The translations under genes and the position numbers were made by a program. From Meandrina meandrites (Eukaryota > Cnidaria > Anthozoa > Scleractinia > Meandrinidae), in NCBI GenBank assembly GCA_963693305.1, contig OY855906.1, forward strand, positions 3,874,001 to 3,938,000: a DNA stretch of 64,000 nt. Reading direction: 5' to 3'. Below are positions 58,101 through 64,000 of this stretch, piece after piece (position 1 is the stretch's first letter; the number at the start of each line of letters is the position of its first letter). Under the pieces are notes generated by a model. That model had not been told where the DNA came from. It was given only the letters and a program-made list of their open reading frames with translations, and did no database searches.

Positions 58101-61100
58101 ATATGTTGTATTTAATATGTAATCGTTTATTTTTGTGTGTTTTAACCTGCAGAACAGAGTTGGCTTTAGATTGCTTGAAAATTCTGGAATCTCGCTTCAA
58201 AAATTCTCCTGACCTTTACAAAATTCAACTAGAGCACTTAGTAAGTTTTTACACAAATCGTCATTTCTACTATAACGTACATTTTATATTACTAGGCTAA
58301 TTGGTTTCTTTTTAACTCTACCACAACTTGCTTTACGTTGTACCTTACCTCACCTCACCTTACCCTACCCAACTAATACAAGTCATTGTGCAAGCGTGAA
58401 TTTTGCGGGCATTTTTTTTTTGAAACCAACTATTCTGTTACTTATGCGAGAGAACGTTTAAAGGCTTGAGAATAAAAACACCTGCCCTTTCTCATATTAA
58501 CTAGCATTTAGCCAAATTAGTAAATGCCAAGAAATAAATTTTATGTTACGACCCTACTTTCTTGCAGAATGATCGGAAGACCAACGGATTCCCAAGGATT
58601 TTTAAACAACACGGGCGGTTTTGCATGATAGAATGCGTCTTAGCATGAGTAATTAACGTAACTTTAAGAGCAGTTCTGTTATCCTTATCTTGGAAGGAAC
58701 TACTGCTGAAAAACAAACAGGATGAAGCTGCAAAAGAACTTATTGAAAACTGCATTGTTGGTAAGTTGCTCTTTACTTTACACCTTGGTTGGGGCTTCTT
58801 GGAAACGGTGCCATTGTATACATCCTGTAATACTTGCCTGTGATTTGATTTTCACTGCGAACTTTTCGAATTGCTGCAGACACGAAAACCATACTAAACG
58901 AAAATTATAAAAAAAAATTTTAAACCTGTAGAGAAATCCTTCCTCAGTAGAAGTTTGATTTGTCTTGCATACTGATTGGAGTATCTCTTCTAGTGTAAAA
59001 TGCAATTTGTTTTGTTTTATCAGACCAAATAGGAAGATCTCTTGATTCTGAGATGTGTCAAAGATTCCATATCCTTTTATGGGAAAAAGCTGCTTCTGCT
59101 TACGAGGTTGGTGGCTTACATAGTTTATATAGCAGTCAAACCCCATTAATACCGACACAGCAGGCTCATAGAAAGTGTACATAATAAAAAGGTGTCCTTA
59201 TATTAAACACTGAAATGTCCGTAAAGCGGGGATTAACTGTATTAAAATCCATGAAATAATTTTCATTGTCGCGAAAAACTGTGTAAACGTGTCCCACGAC
59301 GCAATATACTCCAGGCTGACATTGACAAGATCTGATTAGGCTTGTAAATAAAGTAAAAGCTTATTGTTGTTATCAGAGCTTCCGATGATAACAGTTTTTC
59401 AGTTTTTTGTAAAACTGATGAAGTCTTTACTACCTCATCATGATGCGCAATTTCTCCTCAGGCAAAAGAATACAAAGAAGCCTTAAATTGGTATAATTAC
59501 TCGTTGAGTATGTTTTCTTCGAAAGAGAGAAATGGAAAGAATATTGGAAAGCTGCAGGTTGGTGATGGAATTAATTCTTTGTTAACGATGGAACAAATCG
59601 CAGTCACACTGTAGAGTTTCATGATCATTGGGTTGTTGTAGTGCTATTTTCGGTAAATTCTTGTAAAGGCGCCCAAAGAGTTATGTTGCTTTTAGTCAGA
59701 AATCGAAGAATCGCCAGCAATAATATTAAATTTTGTTGATTGCCTTAAGTTTCTTTCGTAATGGTGCTAGAGAATAGCAGAGCCGTAGGCAAGATTTTGC
59801 TTGGGTGGGTACGAACACCGGAAGCATGAGCGTCTAGGGAGATCCGGGGGTAAACTTCGCCGGGAAATTTTGAAAAATCAAGTTGTTGGAGTCCACTTTT
59901 CCTGCATTCTGAGAGTCATTTTAACCCTCACTCTCAGATAAAGCGGACCATTGAGGCACGTAAGGAGGTGCGGACGCACCTATCGAACCCACCTGCCTAC
60001 GGCCGTGATTATAGATCCCTCGTAATGGAGTGTCTTTAAAAAATAGGGCATTGTTTGACTGTAGTATATTTGGTTGCTTAAAAATAGTAAATATTACTGA
60101 TTATTTTTAGTTTCTGTTATTGGTAACGGCAGGTTCAAAGTTACGATGTAATGTAGAACGTTAGTGTAAACACGACAATTCTGAAATTGAATATTCTAAG
60201 TGCATCTTTTAATTTTGTTGCAGAGGAACAAATGCTCTTGTTATATGAATCTCCAGGATTATGAGAAGGTCTGTGAAGCTCTTTACTACAGCTGTTTACT
60301 ACTTTTCGAATCTGGTCGGCGAACCGATCAGTTTAATTCAAAATGTCGCTGTACAACAGTTTGTACACTGTTAGTAGAACTGCTCTCACTTACTTTAGAA
60401 CTAGTCAGTTCTTCTCTAGCTAATTCAACACGTACCAGGTAAAGTGCGGTAATTTTTTTTTTGGGGGGGGAGGGGTGGCAAATTTGACACCCATTGCCAC
60501 TGCTACAAAGAAAGATACCATCGAATGTTTCCGTTATTGTAAAAATGGCAGCTATAGCCTTTTGTCTTACCACCAAGAACAGCGAAAACTATTTCTCTTC
60601 GTCCCGTTTAGTTTACCGTATGTGGTGCGTAAATGATGAAAGGAAAAGTGTTTTTTCATTTCGCAGTCTTTCTCTGCTTTCTGCTGCTTACCTAGTATAC
60701 GGTCCTTTTCATTGCATATTTTCTTGTTTATTGTTTAGGCCAAAGAAGCTATAGTAGAATCGGAGAAAAGTGACCCGGAAAGTCCAGTCATATACTTCTA
60801 CAAGTTCAAAATTGCTCTCGCAGAAGGAGAGGATGGCATTGGTTAGTAAATCACTTATATAATGACTGTCCAGGGCCGTAGGCAGGACTTTTATTTGGGT
60901 GGGTGCGAGCGCCTGAAGCGTGAGCGTCTAGGGGGGTTCCGAGGTATTTTTTCCCGGGAAATTTTGAAAAATCAACTTGTTGAAGTCCACATTTCCTGCA
61001 TTCTGAGAGTCATTTTAACCCTCACTCTCAGATTAAGCGGACCTTTGCCATAAAATTTGCGGCACGTGAGGGGTGCGGACGCACCCATCGCACCGCACTT

Positions 61101-63176
61101 CCTACCACCCTGCTGTCTTACAAAGGGTAAAACTAATACAGGAGTCACTCACTTCTTTTCTCCTTTCACGTAGCTGTAGATTCAATGACAAAGATGAGCG
61201 AGGTTGGCTCTAGGCAAGATAAAAACGTTACAGAAACAGATGCTCATGGGTTGATATGTATTGCTGCACAGTTGGCTCTAGAGGTAAGTTTATAATAGCT
61301 TTTCCCGAGAAAACAACAATAGTCCTAAATTGTGAATATGAACGGTAGACTACTATTCTCTGCAGATAGGTTACTTTGCGACAGGAGATATTCTGATGGT
61401 ACCATGTCTACAAGATAACTTTCGGAATACACGCGAGTGTTTGCGCTTGTTGTGATTAGGGAAAAAGAATCGGGATCTCTTCACTGAGGGGATTATACGA
61501 ACGAATTGGCGAAAATGAAAATTAACCTTATTCGAGTTTGTACCCTCCCAAAATGGTCGCCTTCCCTCGCCGCAGTGGAACAAAGAAAGAGGTTATGTGA
61601 TGGTTAAATATAGTGGCTTGATTATTGGCGTGTGGAATTTAAGTGTAAAGCCGAGCCGTGCTTGTCCACGGTACATGATCTTGTGTAAGCCTTCACAATG
61701 GCTTTTGTTTCTTTCCTTTAGCAAAAGAACCATAAAGTAGCCGTTGGTGCCCTGGAAAAAGTTGTAGCAACAAGCAGTGATAATCAACAGGTTCTAACGT
61801 CACTAAGGTACACTATTGTAAAGTGTGTACTTACTCAAAAATCATTTTTCGTGGAAAATATACGGCAATTGCTCTTGGCTATATAGCTTCTATTTAGGTC
61901 ATGAAGGCCATGTAAAATATTAAATAATACTGTTACCCGTTTGTAACGCACTAAGCTTGTCTTTGGTCGATTTTATCAGTTTAGTATTACTTTGGTTTTA
62001 TATAATTTACAGACTGGTTTTGAAGCAAGGACTTTAGATTTGCTTTTTTCGTCAGGGACAGAACGCAAGCCTTCTCGCCTATTTGTACTGAAACACTTTT
62101 AAATGGATTCATTCATTAGCTCCACTAATTATATATATCGTGAAATTAGGTGTTTGACAAGGTTGAAACTTACAACGCAGTCCACAGATTCAGAGAAAAG
62201 GTAAGCTCACTGATTCAATCTGTGATACTTGGTAATGTATTCTACTTTTAGACTTAAATAAAAAATAAATAAAATAAATCACTTTATTTAAGTGCCAATG
62301 TGTTTAGCACGACTGTTCTAATTGAGGACACTGTAAATAGTGAAACAAATATTATAAATCAAACAGAAACTTGTTAAAAATCCCAACTGGCAGGAGGCTG
62401 ACCAGTTGGCTATATACAAAGCGTGGAGGAGTTGAATTCGGGACCACCGAAGACAAATGCTTCTAGTGGCAGGGAGGAGGATTTGAACCCGGGACCTCCG
62501 GATTACAAGTCCAGCGCCCGCGCTGCAAGTCCCATGCTGCCTCCGATAACATATCAGTAATCAGACTTTGAAGGTATCATGTACATTATAAGAAGTGCTT
62601 GTCGATGGTCAACTAAGTTTAAACCCACTCAACTGCTTTTCTTATCAGTGGCCGACTATCAAGTACTAACTGGCTGGTCTTTTATTGAAAGAAGTAAAGC
62701 ACGTTTGAGTTTTCCCACTCGCCACGGCTACGTGTTTCTGTCACACTATTTGTGGCATACTTATTGGAACTTTAATTATTCTGGTTTGCGTTTTAAAAAG
62801 TAAAAATAAAACCACTTTGAATGCCAGCCAGTTGAAATACTTGTTTTTTACCCTATAAGAAAGGTTTTTGATGCGTGTTTTTTCCTCGCGCAGGAAAGAT
62901 TGCAGCAGCTTTCTTCGTTACCTGCAGATCGGTAAGTGTTCCACTCGCAACTTTGCTCAAACGGGCACTCTCTTGTTAATGATCAGACCTTGTTAATATA
63001 CTTGACAACATGCAGTCATCATGAGTTCCCTATCATTACTGATATGTGCAACGCTCGCTATTTTAAAATTTGTTTTGTATTTTTTTTTTTTTGGTCAGCT
63101 CTGGATCGCTTAAATCAGATGCTGCAAGTGGGTGATTCTAACGTGCAGACAGAGGCCACGTGGTTTATGAAAATTG
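52193..63176 (+). CDS. TEX11: TEX11/ZIP4 (SPO22-family meiosis protein), 3' end off window
   Basis: TPR-type scaffold that promotes crossovers and synapsis in meiotic nuclei. Exons: 52193-52244, 52416-52643, 54357-54436, 54760-54790, 54892-54941, 55034-55162, 55527-55667, 55779-55864, 56032-56083, 56491-56575, 56836-56849, 56942-57035, 57315-57396, 58153-58240, 58697-58760, 59024-59106, 59462-59557, 60224-60268, 60739-60841, 61174-61283, 61722-61807, 62150-62200, 62894-62931, 63099-63176. They give 1966 bp, 655 residues plus one base, all in frame. Family features: LWNIAV near the N-terminus, CYNFGVDTYYREEYENCIAWL and ATCLRLMANAYLDW in the SPO22 domain, AKEAIVESEKSDPESP, and WFMKI at the last visible exon. 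Human TEX11 has about 940 aa, so several exons remain to the right. Oddities: a GC-AG intron, a 14-nt exon and a NAGNAG acceptor. Confidence 0.93.
52709..53763. mobile_element. hAT-like non-autonomous element with nested MITE
   Basis: Ends CAGGGGCGTAGCGT and its inverse ACGCTACGCCCCTG, about 1055 bp apart, with TTATT on both flanks. No transposase frame. It occupies much of TEX11 intron 2 and contains the MITE at 53072-53307. Confidence 0.65.
53072..53307. mobile_element. MITE with perfect 26-bp inverted repeats
   Basis: The left end begins TAATGCACCTGTCAATGTTA and the right end is its exact inverse, matching over 26 bp. The interior carries AAATTCCC and GACATTTTC words. It lies wholly inside the hAT-like element, so it inserted later. 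Confidence 0.8.
57997..58075 (-). mobile_element. tRNA-derived SINE head
   Basis: On minus: TCAGTGGATAGAGCTCCCGC (A-box region) and GGCTCGAATCC (B box). Located in a TEX11 intron. Weak cloverleaf pairing, so not a working tRNA. Confidence 0.6.
59781..60003. repeat. Dispersed repeat, copy 1
   Basis: Begins GCCGTAGGCAAG and ends CTGCCTACGGC, so the ends are inverted. The interior GGGAAATTTTGAAAAATCAA and CATTCTGAGAGTCATTTTAA are shared with copy 2 at 60871-61112. TEX11 intron. Confidence 0.8.
60871..61112. repeat. Dispersed repeat, copy 2
   Basis: Starts CAGGGCCGTAGGCAGG and ends near CCTACCACCCTG. It shares long blocks with copy 1 in the same orientation, about 1.1 kb apart in neighbouring TEX11 introns. 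Confidence 0.8.
62471..62545 (-). mobile_element. tRNA-derived SINE head
   Basis: On minus it contains GCGCTGGACTTGTAATCCGG and an exact-type B box GGTTCAAATCC. Located in a TEX11 intron. Confidence 0.6.
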
Positions 63177-63349
63177 GTGAGCTTGTCACACCAGTAAAAA
63201 CAACTCTATGAAATTTTAAGAATTTTGTTAACCTGAGTATTGTTTGTTTGAAATAAATTCAAAAACACAGGATACACCGATTCAGCCTAAGCCGGAAGTT
63301 GCATGGAAACGAGGCCTAAGGGCCCTCGCTCGCGCGAAACTCAAAAATC

Positions 63350-63891
63350 ATGGAGGAAAACACCAAGGATTTGCAAGGCATAAGCCTTTCTCCAGAAGAT
63401 ATTCCGTGTTCCTCCGTAAGAAATGGAGAAGACGTAAGCAAGTGGACAATTCCACAATTAAAATTTTGGTTAAAATGCCGAAGATTGAATCAACAGGGAT
63501 TAAAGAAAGACCTTGTCGAAAAGTAGGTTTCGTAACATAAACATACTTCGTAACTTTTTCGGTGAATCAAAAGAATTTCGATATTATTTAAACCTTCATT
63601 TCTCTGCTTTTAACTTATCACGCTGTTCTCTTCGGGGCAGGGTTAAGGCATTCGATGCGATTCCTCGCTACAGAGATTAAGTTTACGACCCTGACCCCGA
63701 GAAAAGCTATACGAAGGCAATAGTTGATAAGCTGAAGACCGGCTCTGGGACCGCAACATTCCACGAGCAAAGCGACGGAGAAAACTCGCACAGTTCAATT
63801 ATAGACACCTTCCCGGCAGACGATAATACGCAATTCTCAAAGGACTTTTCCGTTTTGCCTCCATTTGTGCCTATGGATGCTTTTGAGCAGG
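63350..63891 (+). pseudogene. SAP-like-domain gene fragment with in-frame stop
   Basis: Exon 1, 63350-63522, starts MEENTKDLQG and contains WTIPQLKFWLKCRRL...GLKKDLVEK, a helix-turn-helix pattern like SAP domains (DNA binding). A GTAGG donor joins an acceptor at 63640 (GGGGCAG) in frame. Exon 2 continues VKAFDAIPRYRD, then TAA at 63678-63680, after which the same frame reads on through VYDPDPEKSYTK to a donor at 63892 (GAGCAG|GTAAAG). The read-through and DPDP(E/G)K pattern resemble SAP-domain proteins that recur in cnidarian genomes, from memory. It sits in a TEX11 intron, same strand. It is probably a dead transposon-associated copy, or a sequencing error hides an intact gene. Confidence 0.55.
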
Positions 63892-64000
63892 TAAAGAATT
63901 CTGGTAAATCAATGAAAAAATTTGGTGAACTTTGTACATGATTTACAGGTGTACAATAACACTGAAAATAAAATTATATATATTCGTGCTTGCTGTTGGG
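63892..64000. other. Right-edge intron sequence
   Basis: Follows the donor at 63892. AT-rich, includes AATAAA near 63966. No further TEX11 exon recognised before the window ends. Confidence 0.4.

Noticed and set aside
60269..60442. Longer TEX11 exon reading past 60268
   Set aside because: The frame stays open, but the extension is not family-like. Splicing EK|AKEAI into the exon at 60739 matches TEX11.
1..64000. CRISPR arrays, operons or bacterial regulatory sites
   Set aside because: Spliced genes, SINEs and poly(A) signals show this is animal nuclear DNA; no spaced direct-repeat array is present.

Overview
This is animal nuclear DNA, most likely from an anthozoan cnidarian such as a stony coral. 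It is AT-rich, its genes are broken into many short GT-AG exons with conserved phases, and intergenic and intronic DNA is dense in short inverted-repeat elements and tRNA-derived SINEs. The species call is inference. I rebuilt the exon chains by hand from splice sites, reading frame and remembered family sequence. No alignment or RNA evidence was available.

Layout. (1) 987-10736, minus: a complete CDC40/PRP17 spliceosome factor (22 exons, 577 aa). (2) 14003-21490, minus: a type II transmembrane collagen-like protein (10 exons, 290 aa, 77 uninterrupted Gly-X-Y triplets). (3) 21786-24620, plus: an MPPED1/2-type metallophosphoesterase (4 exons, 285 aa), head-to-head with the collagen gene across 295 bp. 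(4) 25019-33800, minus: holocarboxylase synthetase HLCS (9 exons, 628 aa), tail-to-tail with MPPED. (5) 33801-47103: about 13 kb with no recognised protein gene. It holds duplicated minisatellites, a possible hammerhead-ribozyme relic, a tandemly amplified exon/intron-like module with a SINE and an hAT-like element inside it, and a roughly 500-bp imperfect palindrome. (6) 47104-51473, minus: an unrecognised 212-aa protein in 6 coding exons. (7) 52193 to past the right edge, plus: TEX11/ZIP4 (SPO22 family, meiosis), 24 exons and 655 residues seen. A broken SAP-domain-type sequence lies in its last visible intron.

The genes do not form one pathway: splicing (CDC40), biotin attachment (HLCS), meiosis (TEX11), phosphodiester hydrolysis (MPPED) and a membrane collagen. 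Two pairs are divergent and may share promoters (collagen/MPPED, unknown 212-aa gene/TEX11). The non-genic DNA has the more unusual content, mainly families of non-autonomous elements with recognisable ends: pogo-like with TA, piggyBac-like with TTAA, hAT-like starting CAGGG, and several foldbacks.
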